DNA from: Afifella aestuarii
GTDB lineage: Bacteria; Pseudomonadota; Alphaproteobacteria; Rhizobiales; Afifellaceae
Assembly (NCBI RefSeq): GCF_004023665.1
Contig: NZ_SAUF01000001.1
Span: forward strand, 1,040,501 to 1,104,500
Direction: 5' to 3'
DNA: 64,000 nucleotides
In this document: in pieces, positions 1 to 8,309 of the stretch
Layout: the number at the start of each line of letters is the position of its first letter
Position numbering within the stretch: the first letter of the stretch is position 1
The notes under the pieces: model-generated
What the model saw: only the letters and a program-made list of their open reading frames with translations
Databases searched by the model: none
Told to the model about the DNA's origin: nothing
Position numbers and translations under genes: made by a program

Positions 1-479
1 GCGAGGAAAATCCCCTCAACGGCTGGCATTTCTTCGGCATCATCTCGCTGTTTTTCGGCACCATCATCATCGTGAATTTCACGATGGCCTTCTTTGCGAC
101 ATCGACCTTCCCGGGGCTCATCGTCGAGAACTCCTACGTCGCGAGCCAGAATTACAACAAATGGCTGGCGGCGAGCCGGGCGCAGGATGCGCGCGGCTGG
201 GACGCGAAGTTCGACACGACCGACGGTATTCTGACTGTCGATCTGCGCGACAAGAGCGGGTCAGCGATCACGGGTCTCGATGTCTCCGCCATCATCGGGC
301 GTGCGTCGGACTGGAACGAGGATCGTCTGGTGACGTTGCAGCAGGTCGCCGACGGCTACCGCGCCGATGAGCCGTTGGGGCCGGGACGCTGGATGGTGGA
401 GCTCAAGGTCCGCTCCGGCGAGGATCTGGTCTTTCGCACGACCGAGCCGGTGATCGTCAACAGCGGACCAGCCTCATGA
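1..479 (+). CDS. fixH: FixH/CcoH, cbb3 oxidase assembly protein (5' end missing)
   Basis: This is the C-terminal part of FixH; the frame is open from the first base and the true start lies outside the window. The visible protein has one membrane helix near its N-terminal side (NGWHFFGIISLFFGTIIIVNF region), then a periplasmic domain with the FixH-type segment ATSTFPGLIVENSYV. FixH helps assemble or stabilise cbb3-type cytochrome c oxidase and is normally encoded between fixG and fixI. The stop overlaps the fixI start (ATGA), so the genes are translationally coupled. The family call rests on sequence resemblance and on the fixI-fixS genes that follow. Confidence 0.9.
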   Translation, partial: EENPLNGWHFFGIISLFFGTIIIVNFTMAFFATSTFPGLIVENSYVASQNYNKWLAASRAQDARGWDAKFDTTDGILTVDLRDKSGSAITGLDVSAIIGRASDWNEDRLVTLQQVADGYRADEPLGPGRWMVELKVRSGEDLVFRTTEPVIVNSGPAS

Positions 480-2782
480 GCTGCTGCGGGGAAGGCGCCT
501 CGCTTGCCGCGATCGAGCTTGCCCGGTCGCAACCCGACCCTGTTGATGATCACGTCGATCCGGCCTTCCTGCGCGAAGCGAAGGACGGTGCGACCGAACT
601 GACGCTGATCGTGCCGGGCATGCATTGTGCCGGCTGCCTCGCGAAGGTGGAGCGGGCCCTTCTCTCGGTCGCGGGTGTGTCGCGGGCGCGCGCCAATCTG
701 ACGGCGCACAAGGCGGTCGTCGGTTTCGATCCGCAGACGGCAGAAGCCGAAGAGCTGATCGCGGCCGTCCGCGGCGTTGGCTATGCGGCAAGGCCCGTCG
801 ATCCGGCCGTCTTCAGCAATGCTGCCGACGAGGAGGCGGGAGCGGAGCTGTTGCGCTCGCTTGCCGTGGCCGGATTTGCCGCCGGTAATGTCATGCTCTT
901 GTCGGTTTCCGTCTGGTCTGGAGCCGACGAAGCGACGCGAAACCTCTTCCACTGGATTTCGGCGATGATCGCGCTGCCGGCGATCGCTTATGCCGGGCGG
1001 CCTTTCTTCCGCTCCGCGGCGCGTGCGCTTTCGGCCCGCAGCCTGAATATGGATGTGCCGATCTCGCTTGCCGTCGTGCTGGCTGCCTTGATGAGCCTGC
1101 ACGAGACGATCATCGGTGCCCCGCATGCCTGGTTCGATGCCTCGATCACGCTCCTCTTCTTTCTGCTGATCGGGCGGGTGCTCGATTTCCGCATGCGTGG
1201 GGTGGCGCGTGCCGCCGCGACGCGGCTCTTGTCGCTGTCGGCCGACAGCGCGCGGCTCGTTACCGATGATGGCCGTATCAGCCTCGTGCGCGCGGGGACG
1301 GTGAAACCTGGAGATGTCGTCGAAGTGGCGGCCGGGGAGCGTGTGCCGCTCGACGGGACGGTCATTTCGGGCTGGAGCGACATCGACAAATCGCCGTTGA
1401 CGGGCGAACCCTTGCCCGAGGCGGTTCGGGACGGCAGTGCCGTCTTTGCCGGCACGCTCAATGTCACAGGGCCGATCCGTCTCAAGGTGGAGAAGGGGGC
1501 GGGGGACAGTCTCCTCGCCGACATCATCCGTCTGATGGAAGGCGCGGAAGCGGGCCGGGGCCGCTTTGTCGGTCTCGCCGACCGTGCTGCCCGCATCTAT
1601 GCGCCCGCCGTCCATATCCTGGCGGCTCTCGCCTTCGTCGGCTGGTTGCTCGTCGGCATCGGCTGGCACGATTCCTTGATGATCGCCATCGCCGTTCTCA
1701 TCATCACCTGTCCTTGTGCGCTCGGCCTTGCGGTGCCTGCGACACAGATCGTGGCGAGCGGGCGGCTCTTGAAGGAAGGCATCATCGTCAAGGACGGCGC
1801 GGCCCTCGAACGCCTTGCCGGCGTCGATACGGTCGTTTTCGACAAGACCGGCACCTTGACCGGCGGGGATCCCCGTCTTGCCGAGGAGCCGGAGGTGGAC
1901 GGCAGGAGCTGGGCGCTGGCCGCGTCGCTCGCCAGCAAGAGCCGCCATCCGCTCGCCAAGGCTCTTGCCTCGGCGGCTCAAGACCGTGGGGTTTCGCCTC
2001 TCTCCGTGGAGGATGTGCGCGAAGAGCCCGGGGCGGGCATGGAAGCGCGCTTCGAAGGCCGCCGCGTGCGCCTCGGACGGCGGGAATGGGTTGCCGAGGC
2101 AGACCCGGCCGAGAGCGGCGGGGCATTTTCGGAAATCTGGCTCGAGATCCCGGGCGCCTCTCCCAAGGCTTTCCGTTTCGTCGATCGGTTGCGGCCCGAT
2201 GCGGCGCCGCTCGTCGCTCGGCTCAAGGAGATGGGGTTCGGCGTGCATCTTCTGTCGGGCGATCGGCCGGAGGCGGTCGCAGCGGCCGCTCGCGGTCTCG
2301 GCATCGCCGAATGGAAAGGCGGGGTGACGCCCGCCGACAAGGTCGCCGAAGTGGAGCGGTTGCAGAGAGAGGGTCGGCATGTCCTGATGGTCGGCGACGG
2401 CATCAATGATGCGCCGGCGCTCGCCGCCGCGGCGGCTTCGATTTCGCCCGCGACCGGTTCCGACATTTCGCAGGTCGCGGCCGATTTCGTCCTCTCGTCC
2501 GGTGCGCTGGCACCGGTCGCGGAAGGCATCGTCGTTGCACGCCGGGCAAGGCGTGTCATCCTGGAGAATTTCGCGATCGCGCTCGCCTACAACGCGATCG
2601 CCGTGCCGGTGGCGCTCGCCGGTTTTGCGACCCCGCTCATCGCCGCGGTTGCCATGTCGAGCTCCTCAATCCTGGTGACGGCGAATGCGCTTCGCCTGTC
2701 TCTCGGTGCCGGCAAGCGGACGACCGCAAAGCCGCAGCCGCGCAATGCGCTCGCCGATACCGGCCGGGAAGCAGCGGCGTGA
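476..2782 (+). CDS. fixI: FixI/CcoI copper-transporting P1B-type ATPase
   Basis: This 768-residue P-type ATPase supplies copper for cbb3 oxidase maturation. An N-terminal heavy-metal-associated domain carries GMHCAGC (Cys51 and Cys54). The membrane CPC motif lies at about residues 412-414, the phosphorylated aspartate in DKTGTLT at about 456, and the hinge motif GDGINDAP at about 640. The N-terminus also has a double cysteine (MSCCG). The start overlaps the fixH stop by four bases, and the gene overlaps fixS by four bases. The position between fixH and fixS separates it from general copper-export ATPases; that distinction comes from context. Confidence 0.95.
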   Translation: MSCCGEGASLAAIELARSQPDPVDDHVDPAFLREAKDGATELTLIVPGMHCAGCLAKVERALLSVAGVSRARANLTAHKAVVGFDPQTAEAEELIAAVRGVGYAARPVDPAVFSNAADEEAGAELLRSLAVAGFAAGNVMLLSVSVWSGADEATRNLFHWISAMIALPAIAYAGRPFFRSAARALSARSLNMDVPISLAVVLAALMSLHETIIGAPHAWFDASITLLFFLLIGRVLDFRMRGVARAAATRLLSLSADSARLVTDDGRISLVRAGTVKPGDVVEVAAGERVPLDGTVISGWSDIDKSPLTGEPLPEAVRDGSAVFAGTLNVTGPIRLKVEKGAGDSLLADIIRLMEGAEAGRGRFVGLADRAARIYAPAVHILAALAFVGWLLVGIGWHDSLMIAIAVLIITCPCALGLAVPATQIVASGRLLKEGIIVKDGAALERLAGVDTVVFDKTGTLTGGDPRLAEEPEVDGRSWALAASLASKSRHPLAKALASAAQDRGVSPLSVEDVREEPGAGMEARFEGRRVRLGRREWVAEADPAESGGAFSEIWLEIPGASPKAFRFVDRLRPDAAPLVARLKEMGFGVHLLSGDRPEAVAAAARGLGIAEWKGGVTPADKVAEVERLQREGRHVLMVGDGINDAPALAAAAASISPATGSDISQVAADFVLSSGALAPVAEGIVVARRARRVILENFAIALAYNAIAVPVALAGFATPLIAAVAMSSSSILVTANALRLSLGAGKRTTAKPQPRNALADTGREAAA

Positions 2783-2979
2783 CCATCCTCGTCATTCTCA
2801 TTCCGGCGGCGTTGTTTTTGGGCGCGCTTGGCCTTGCCGCGTTTCTATGGTCTCTAAAGAGCGGACAATACGACGACCTCGACGGTGCCGCCGCCCGCAT
2901 TCTCCTCGATGACGAGCCTGCGGATGGGAAGCGCCGAAACGAGGCGCGCGAGGAAGAGGACGCAGCCCAACATGTATGA
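2779..2979 (+). CDS. fixS: FixS/CcoS, cbb3 oxidase maturation protein
   Basis: This 66-residue protein starts with GTG overlapping the fixI stop (GTGA). It has one N-terminal helix rich in Leu and Ala, then the CcoS signature region FLWSLKSGQYDDLDGAA and a charged tail. CcoS is needed to insert cofactors into the catalytic subunit of cbb3 oxidase. Size, topology and place after fixI all fit the family. Its last eight bases overlap the next ORF. Confidence 0.93.
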   Translation: MTILVILIPAALFLGALGLAAFLWSLKSGQYDDLDGAAARILLDDEPADGKRRNEAREEEDAAQHV

Positions 2980-3403
2980 AATTCTGCGCATGGCGCATCT
3001 GATCATGATCGCGATGGTCACCGGCATGGCCGTCTCGCATTACGTTATGCTGCGCGCCAGCGCCGGCCGTGAGGGCGAAGGCGGGCGAGCTCTGGCGCTC
3101 GCCCGACGCACGCTCGGCAATTTCACCACCATGGTTCTCGCCTTCGTCTGGCTGACCGGCGTCCTGCTTCTGTGGAGCCATTACGGCATGACGGAGAGGG
3201 AGGTGAGCGCCTGGTTCTATGTGAAGATCCTCTTCGTCGTTGTTTTGACCGGTGCCCATATCGCCCAGCGGGTCACCGCCGGCGGCATGCGCGGCATCAC
3301 GGTCGAAGGTCGGCGGATCATCGAGCGCTATGTCTCGATCGTCTGGCTGGCCGCTCTTCTCTCCATATGCTTTGCGGTGATCTCCTTCACGCCGTCGCAA
3401 TAA
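2972..3403 (+). CDS. Four-helix membrane protein of unknown function next to fixS
   Basis: This is a 143-residue protein starting at ATG 2972, inside the end of fixS. Hydrophobicity suggests four membrane helices at roughly residues 5-25, 48-70, 80-103 and 120-140. The pattern, with histidines near helix ends (SHY, WSHYG, GAHIAQR), loosely recalls CopD/HemJ-like four-helix proteins, but I do not recognise the family firmly. The overlap with fixS suggests it belongs to the fix operon. A role in cbb3 oxidase or haem/copper handling is only inferred from position. A longer reading from 2885 would run through fixS in another frame and is unlikely. Confidence 0.7.
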   Translation: MYEILRMAHLIMIAMVTGMAVSHYVMLRASAGREGEGGRALALARRTLGNFTTMVLAFVWLTGVLLLWSHYGMTEREVSAWFYVKILFVVVLTGAHIAQRVTAGGMRGITVEGRRIIERYVSIVWLAALLSICFAVISFTPSQ

Positions 3404-3539
3404 CGCCTTCGAAGCAACGCCTCGAAGTTACCCGTCGCGTCTCGCGGCCTCCTCGCGGCGTTGCGTCCGGCTTCCTAGAAAATCGGAACGACGTTAACCT
3501 TCGCCGGCTTCCCAACGCGCCGGTTTTCGAGGGGGAACA

Positions 3540-4232
3540 ATGACGCGAAGGCTTTTCGATTTGTGCGGGCGAGACCGCAATCTGCGCTTCAGCCCGTATT
3601 GCTGGCGCGCCAAAATGGCACTCGCCCATAAGGGTCTCGAATTCGAGACCGTGCCGACGCCGTTTCTCGGCGTCGCGGCGATCGAGCCCGACGTGGTGCG
3701 CACGGTGCCTGTGCTCGACGACCATGGTGTCAGGGTGCGCGATTCCTTCGACATCGCAGTGCATCTGGAACATGCCTATCCGGACCGGGCGCCGCTCTTT
3801 GCCGCCGCGGACGGGATCGCGGCCGCGCGTTTCATGGAGAGCGCCACGTTCGCGACGCTGCATCCGCCGATCCTGCGCATGATCGTGAAGGCTATCCACG
3901 ATCAGCTCGACGATGCCGATCAAGAGTATTTCCGCGAGAGCCGGGAGAGCCGTCTCGGCCTGCCTCTCGAAGAAGCGCAGCAGGATGTCGGGCTCGTCAG
4001 CCCCGAACTCGATAAGGCGCTGGCGCCGCTCCGCCGGACGCTGGAATTCCATCCATGGCTTGCTGGCGATGAGCCGGGATTTGTCGATTACATTCCCTTT
4101 GGAACCCTGATGTGGCTTGCCGTCATCCATGGCGGGCTGCCGATCGACCCCGACGATGCCGTCGCCGACTGGTTCGGCCGCTGCCTCGATCTCCATGATG
4201 GTCTGGCGCGCGGCGCACGCTTCGCCGCCTGA
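3540..4232 (+). CDS. Glutathione S-transferase family protein
   Basis: This 230-residue protein begins with a thioredoxin-like GST N-domain: CGRDRNLRFSPYCWRAKMAL, then a TVPVLDD segment containing the cis-proline expected to bind glutathione, then RDSFDIAVHLE. The rest is a helical C-terminal domain with DEPGFVDYIPFG near the end. It resembles the beta-etherase-like or uncharacterised GSTs of alphaproteobacteria. The start follows GAGGGGGAACA, a purine-rich ribosome site. The substrate is unknown. It is followed by a structured spacer before mtnK, so it may be a separate transcription unit. Confidence 0.82.
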   Translation: MTRRLFDLCGRDRNLRFSPYCWRAKMALAHKGLEFETVPTPFLGVAAIEPDVVRTVPVLDDHGVRVRDSFDIAVHLEHAYPDRAPLFAAADGIAAARFMESATFATLHPPILRMIVKAIHDQLDDADQEYFRESRESRLGLPLEEAQQDVGLVSPELDKALAPLRRTLEFHPWLAGDEPGFVDYIPFGTLMWLAVIHGGLPIDPDDAVADWFGRCLDLHDGLARGARFAA

Positions 4233-4233
4233 G

Positions 4234-4313
4234 GCAACGCGCGGTCTTGCGGGACGAGCCGCAAGGGCGTTGCATCTCCTGACATGAGGTCGAGCCCCCG
4301 GCACGCGGGGGCG
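4234..4313 (+). promoter_or_regulatory. Structured leader between the GST gene and mtnK
   Basis: Two inverted repeats lie in the 92-base spacer. GCAACGC (4234-4240) pairs with GCGTTGC (4267-4273) and encloses CTTGCGG (4246-4252) pairing with CCGCAAG (4259-4265), giving a two-part stem. A second hairpin, CCCCCG/CGGGGG, lies around 4295-4311 just before the mtnK ribosome site GGGGAGGATG. There is no T-run, so a plain intrinsic terminator is unlikely. It could be a cis-regulatory RNA for sulfur salvage, but I could not match it to a known SAM riboswitch class. Confidence 0.35.
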
Positions 4314-4324
4314 GGGAGGATGAG

Positions 4325-5620
4325 ATGACCGCACCCTTGCAAGTCCCGCCGGGCTACCGCGCCCATGATCCGGAAAGCCTGCGCGGCTATCTCGCCGAGA
4401 TTTCCGCCGTGCGTGACCGGCTCGGCGGCGATCCCGCCGCGTGGACGATCGAGGAGGTCGGAGACGGCAATCTCAATCTCGTCTTCAAGGTGCGCGGGCC
4501 GGTGATGGGTGTCGCGGTCAAACAGGCGCTGCCCTATCTCCGCCTCGTGGGCGAAGGCTGGCCGCTGCCGCTGGAGCGGGCGCATTTTGAACATATGGCG
4601 CTGAGCCACGAAGCGCAGCATGCGCCGGGCCTCATTCCGGAGATCTACCATTACGACGAGACGCTGGCGCTCATCGCCATGGAGCTTCTGGAGCCGCACA
4701 TCATCATGCGGCACGGCATGATCGCCGGGACGGTCTATCCGAAATTCGCCGACGATCTCTCCACTTTCGCCGCCAATACGCTCTTCTTCACCTCCGACCT
4801 CGCGCTCAAGGCGGCGGAGAAGAAGGCGATGGTCGGTGCCTTCGCCGGCAACACCGAGCTCTGCAAGATTACCGAGGACCTCATTTTTACAGAGCCCTAT
4901 ATGGTGGCGGAGCGGAACCGCTGGACGGCGCCCTATCTCGATCCGCTCGCTGCCGCGATCCGCGACGACGGCGACCTCAAGGTCGCGGTCTCCCGCCTGA
5001 AGCTCAAGTTCATGTGCGATGCGGAGGCGATGCTGCATGGCGATCTCCACACCGGGTCCGTCATGCTGACGCCGGAGGAGACGCGCGTCATCGATCCGGA
5101 ATTCGCCTTCATGGGGCCGATGGGCTTCGATACCGGCGCGGTGATCGCGAACCTTCTGATCGCCTATTTCTCGCAGGTGGGTCACGAGAGCGAGCCGGGC
5201 GGTCGCGACACTTATCGTGCCTGGGTGCTTCAGGCGACGACTGAGTTCTGGAACGGCTTTCGCGCCAAGTTCAAAAAACTCTGGGAGGAGAACGGCACGG
5301 GCGACGCCTATCCGGCGCCGCTGTTCGCCTCCGAGGCGGGGAAGACGCGTCTCGCGGCGGAGCGTGAGGCCTATCTCGACCGGCTTTTCGCCGACACGCT
5401 CGGCTTTGCCGCCGCCAAGATGATCCGCCGCATTCTGGGGCTCGCCCACAACATCGATTTGGAAAAGATCGGGGACGAAAAGGTGCGTGCCACCGCCGAG
5501 GCTCGCTGCCTGCGGCTCGCCCGCGACATGATGGTGAACACCACCGCCTACACCTCGATCGAGGCGGTCTGCGGCCAGGCTGAGCGGCTCAACGGCTGGG
5601 AGCCGAAACTCGGCGGGTAG
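4325..5620 (+). CDS. mtnK: S-methyl-5-thioribose kinase MtnK
   Basis: This 431-residue kinase phosphorylates 5-methylthioribose at C1, recycling the by-product of polyamine, autoinducer or ethylene-type SAM reactions. It has the protein-kinase-like fold: IEEVGDGNLNLVFKV forms the nucleotide loop, VAVKQALPYLR carries the ATP lysine, and the catalytic loop is HGDLHTGSVM, followed by the metal-binding IDPEFAFMGPMGFD. Length and motifs match the family well. The start follows a GGGGAGG ribosome site. mtnA and a class II aldolase gene lie within 3 kb, which supports a local methylthioribose salvage route. Confidence 0.95.
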   Translation: MTAPLQVPPGYRAHDPESLRGYLAEISAVRDRLGGDPAAWTIEEVGDGNLNLVFKVRGPVMGVAVKQALPYLRLVGEGWPLPLERAHFEHMALSHEAQHAPGLIPEIYHYDETLALIAMELLEPHIIMRHGMIAGTVYPKFADDLSTFAANTLFFTSDLALKAAEKKAMVGAFAGNTELCKITEDLIFTEPYMVAERNRWTAPYLDPLAAAIRDDGDLKVAVSRLKLKFMCDAEAMLHGDLHTGSVMLTPEETRVIDPEFAFMGPMGFDTGAVIANLLIAYFSQVGHESEPGGRDTYRAWVLQATTEFWNGFRAKFKKLWEENGTGDAYPAPLFASEAGKTRLAAEREAYLDRLFADTLGFAAAKMIRRILGLAHNIDLEKIGDEKVRATAEARCLRLARDMMVNTTAYTSIEAVCGQAERLNGWEPKLGG

Positions 5621-5645
5621 GGGAAGAAAGCTGGGAAATCTTTGA

Positions 5646-6179
5646 CTATCCCTGCAAACGTTCCTCGTCGGGCGCCAGGAGCGGCTTTTCGAGAAGGATG
5701 ACTCGCGACCGAACGTTTTGGCCTAAGTAGGGCTTCACCTCGCCAGTCGGCTCAAAGCCCATTTTCCGCCAGAAGCCCATGACGGGGTTGGCCTCAACCA
5801 CTGCCAGGCGGATGGTCCGTGCTCGAAGTGTCTGGCGCGCGAGCCGTTCCGCTTCTGTGTAGAGCTGCCGGCCGATGCCTTTACCGTGAAGTCTCTCTTT
5901 CACGGCAAGGAGGCCTATGAAGGCGATGCTCGGAGCGGGGTACCCCTCGACGATATCCAGCAGGCCGATGGGCAGGTCGTCTCGATACGCGACGAATGCG
6001 TGTTTGTGTCGAGCATCGCGGCCGGGTGGCAGTTCCGTGGCAAAGTCGTAGGCTGCTTCGGGTCTCCGGGGACAGCCGTCGACGTGCGTCGAGTAGGTGC
6101 CAAGTTCCTCAAACACGGCCTCCGCGTCCCCCATGTTGTCGGGATGAACCCGGTGCAGATGCAGAGCCGATCCTGCCAT
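5646..6179 (-). CDS. GNAT family N-acetyltransferase
   Basis: This 177-residue protein has a typical GNAT core. FIGLLAVKERLHGKGIGRQL contains the acetyl-CoA-binding V-x4-G-x-G-x-G/A pattern, and the C-terminal EANPVMGFWRKMGF motif is characteristic. The acceptor is unknown. It lies between the plus-strand mtnK and the minus-strand mtnA, on the same strand as mtnA and about 150 bases downstream of it. A link to methylthioribose metabolism is possible, but only from position. Confidence 0.85.
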   Translation of the reverse strand: MAGSALHLHRVHPDNMGDAEAVFEELGTYSTHVDGCPRRPEAAYDFATELPPGRDARHKHAFVAYRDDLPIGLLDIVEGYPAPSIAFIGLLAVKERLHGKGIGRQLYTEAERLARQTLRARTIRLAVVEANPVMGFWRKMGFEPTGEVKPYLGQNVRSRVILLEKPLLAPDEERLQG

Positions 6180-6327
6180 AGCTTTTCCTTGAGCCTTCGA
6201 TCATTTTTGCGGCTGCGCGGACCATGCGCCCGGTTCCACACCAACGATCTTGCGGCTCTCGCCGTTTAATAGCGTCGCTGAGCCTCACTGCCTTTCGCGA
6301 TGCCAACAGTGAACCCGGTATCGCCGC

Positions 6328-7434
6328 TCAAGCCGCCACCCGCACCCTTTCGGGGAACGCTGCGGCGATTGCTTCGGGTGTCGGCTCGATGACGCCGCGT
6401 TCGGTCACGAGGCCGGTGACGAGGCGGGCGGGTGTCACGTCGAAGGCGTAATTGGCGACCGGTGAGCCGTCCGGCACGATTGTGACGGTTTCGATCTCTC
6501 CGGATGAAGTGCGGCCGGTGATTTTCGCCACTTCGTCGCCGGAGCGTTCTTCGATCGGGATTTCTTTGACGCCGTCATGGACGCGGAAATCGATCGTGGG
6601 CGAGGGCAGGCCGACATAAAACGGTACGGCATTGTCGCGGGCGGCGAGCGCCTTCAAATAGGTGCCGATCTTGTTGCAGACATCGCCGGAAGCCGTGGTG
6701 CGGTCGGTGCCGACGATCACCATGTCGACCAGCCCATGCTGCATGAGATGGCCGCCGGTGTTGTCGGCAATCACCGTATGCGGCACGCCGTGATGGCCAA
6801 GCTCCCAGGCGGTCAGTGAGGCGCCCTGGTTGCGGGGCCGCGTCTCGTCGACCCAGACATGGACGGGAATACCCGCCTCATGCGCCATGTAGATCGGCGC
6901 CGTCGCGGTGCCCCAATCGACGGTCGCGAGCCAGCCGGCATTGCAATGGGTGAGGATGTTGACCGTCTCGCCCGGTCGCTTGCTGGCGCAGATCGCCTCG
7001 ATGATGGGAAGCCCGGCCCGACCGATGCCGCGGTTGATCTCCACATCCTCGTCGGCGATTTCGGCCGCACGCTCATAGGCGCGCGCCGGTCGCTCGCTCG
7101 GCGATAGCGGTGACAGAGCCTGCATCATCTCGTCGAGCGCCCAGCGGAGATTGATGGCCGTCGGGCGGGTGGCGTGAAGCTGGTCGTAGGCGGCGGAGAG
7201 TGCATGGTTGGAGGGATCGCTGCGGGCCGCGAGCGCCATGCCGTAAGCGGCGGTGGCGCCGATCAGGGGCGCACCGCGCACCAGCATGTCCTTGATGGCG
7301 GTTGCCGCGTCCTCCATCGTCTCAAGGCGTGCGATCTCGAAACGATGCGGCAGCTTCGTCTGGTCGATGATCTCGACGGTCTCACCGTCGTCACCCAGCC
7401 AGATGGTGCGATAGGGCGTGCCATCGACCTGCAT
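6328..7434 (-). CDS. mtnA: S-methyl-5-thioribose-1-phosphate isomerase MtnA
   Basis: This 368-residue enzyme converts methylthioribose-1-phosphate to methylthioribulose-1-phosphate. It belongs to the eIF2B-alpha/MtnA fold. [14 protein letters not shown] is near residues 52-65, the catalytic cysteine is Cys164 in LTHCNAG, and the acid/base aspartate is Asp244 in [15 protein letters not shown]. Length is normal. It is transcribed away from the aldolase gene, with about 140 bases between the two starts, so they may share a promoter region. The product of MtnK is its substrate. Confidence 0.95.
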   Translation of the reverse strand: MQVDGTPYRTIWLGDDGETVEIIDQTKLPHRFEIARLETMEDAATAIKDMLVRGAPLIGATAAYGMALAARSDPSNHALSAAYDQLHATRPTAINLRWALDEMMQALSPLSPSERPARAYERAAEIADEDVEINRGIGRAGLPIIEAICASKRPGETVNILTHCNAGWLATVDWGTATAPIYMAHEAGIPVHVWVDETRPRNQGASLTAWELGHHGVPHTVIADNTGGHLMQHGLVDMVIVGTDRTTASGDVCNKIGTYLKALAARDNAVPFYVGLPSPTIDFRVHDGVKEIPIEERSGDEVAKITGRTSSGEIETVTIVPDGSPVANYAFDVTPARLVTGLVTERGVIEPTPEAIAAAFPERVRVAA

Positions 7435-7575
7435 CTCGTCCTCCTGCAGAATACACCGAACATGGTCGGAGCGCCGCGCCGGCCTGTCAATGAGACGCGA
7501 AGGCCAGGTGCATCTCGGCGCGCCGCATGGCGGAACGTGCCGCTTCGTGATAGCGCCGAGGCAGGAGGAAGTGCC

Positions 7576-8247
7576 ATGAGCAAGACAGAGAAAGCGCTGA
7601 GGAAGGCGATCATTGCCGCCTGTCGCGAGATGAATTCAAGCGGCCTCAATCAGGGCACGGCGGGCAATATCTCCGCGCGCTACAAAGACCGGCTTCTGAT
7701 CACGCCGAGCGGCATTCCCTATGACGAGCTGGAGCCGGAGATGATCGCGGCCCTGCCGCTCAATGGCGAATACGGCGCCTATGAGGGGCCGAACAAGCCG
7801 TCGAGCGAATGGCGCTTCCATCTCGACATCGCCAAGGCGCGGCCGGAGATCGGCGCCACCGTCCACACGCATGCGCCCTATGCGACGACGCTCGCGATCG
7901 CGCGGCGCGAGATCCCCGCCTGCCATTACATGGTGACGGCGTTCGGCGGAGCCGAGATCCGCTGCGCCCCCTATCGCAAATTCGGCTCCAAGGAATTGTC
8001 CGAGGTCGCGCTTGAAGCCCTTCAGGGGCGAAAAGGCTGCCTTCTCGCCAATCACGGCATGATCGCCATCGGCGCCGATCTGGAGCGGGCGATGTGGCTT
8101 GCCGTCGAGCTCGAAGCGCTCGCCCGCCACTATTACCAGGCGCTTCTGATCGGTGGCCCTGTGCTTTTGTCTGAACACGAGATTGCCGAAGCCGGCGAGC
8201 TCATGTCCGGCTACGGACTTGCCGTGGAGCAGGCGCGCGACGCGTAA
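7576..8247 (+). CDS. ald2: Class II aldolase, probable methylthioribulose-1-phosphate aldolase (Ald2-like)
   Basis: This 223-residue zinc aldolase closely resembles L-fuculose-phosphate aldolase: [31 protein letters not shown] with catalytic Glu78, zinc ligands His97 and His99 in HTHA, and His160 in ANHGM. The start at 7576 follows AGGAGGA; an upstream extension in the same frame has no support. Next to mtnK and mtnA it fits Ald2 of the DHAP shunt, which cleaves methylthioribulose-1-phosphate to DHAP and methylthioacetaldehyde. The alternatives are the related dehydratase MtnB, but mtnC/mtnD partners are absent here, or a true fuculose aldolase. Confidence 0.75.
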   Translation: MSKTEKALRKAIIAACREMNSSGLNQGTAGNISARYKDRLLITPSGIPYDELEPEMIAALPLNGEYGAYEGPNKPSSEWRFHLDIAKARPEIGATVHTHAPYATTLAIARREIPACHYMVTAFGGAEIRCAPYRKFGSKELSEVALEALQGRKGCLLANHGMIAIGADLERAMWLAVELEALARHYYQALLIGGPVLLSEHEIAEAGELMSGYGLAVEQARDA

Positions 8248-8309
8248 GACGCCGCGCGTGTATTTTACTCACGGAACCGGCCCGGGCGGCACGCCTGCGG
8301 CCGGGAAGC

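Noticed and set aside
356-2380. Long minus-strand open frame (674 codons) opposite fixI
   Set aside because: It is antisense to a complete fixI with all ATPase motifs. The translation is Arg/Pro/Asp-rich without domains, as expected from high-GC codon bias.
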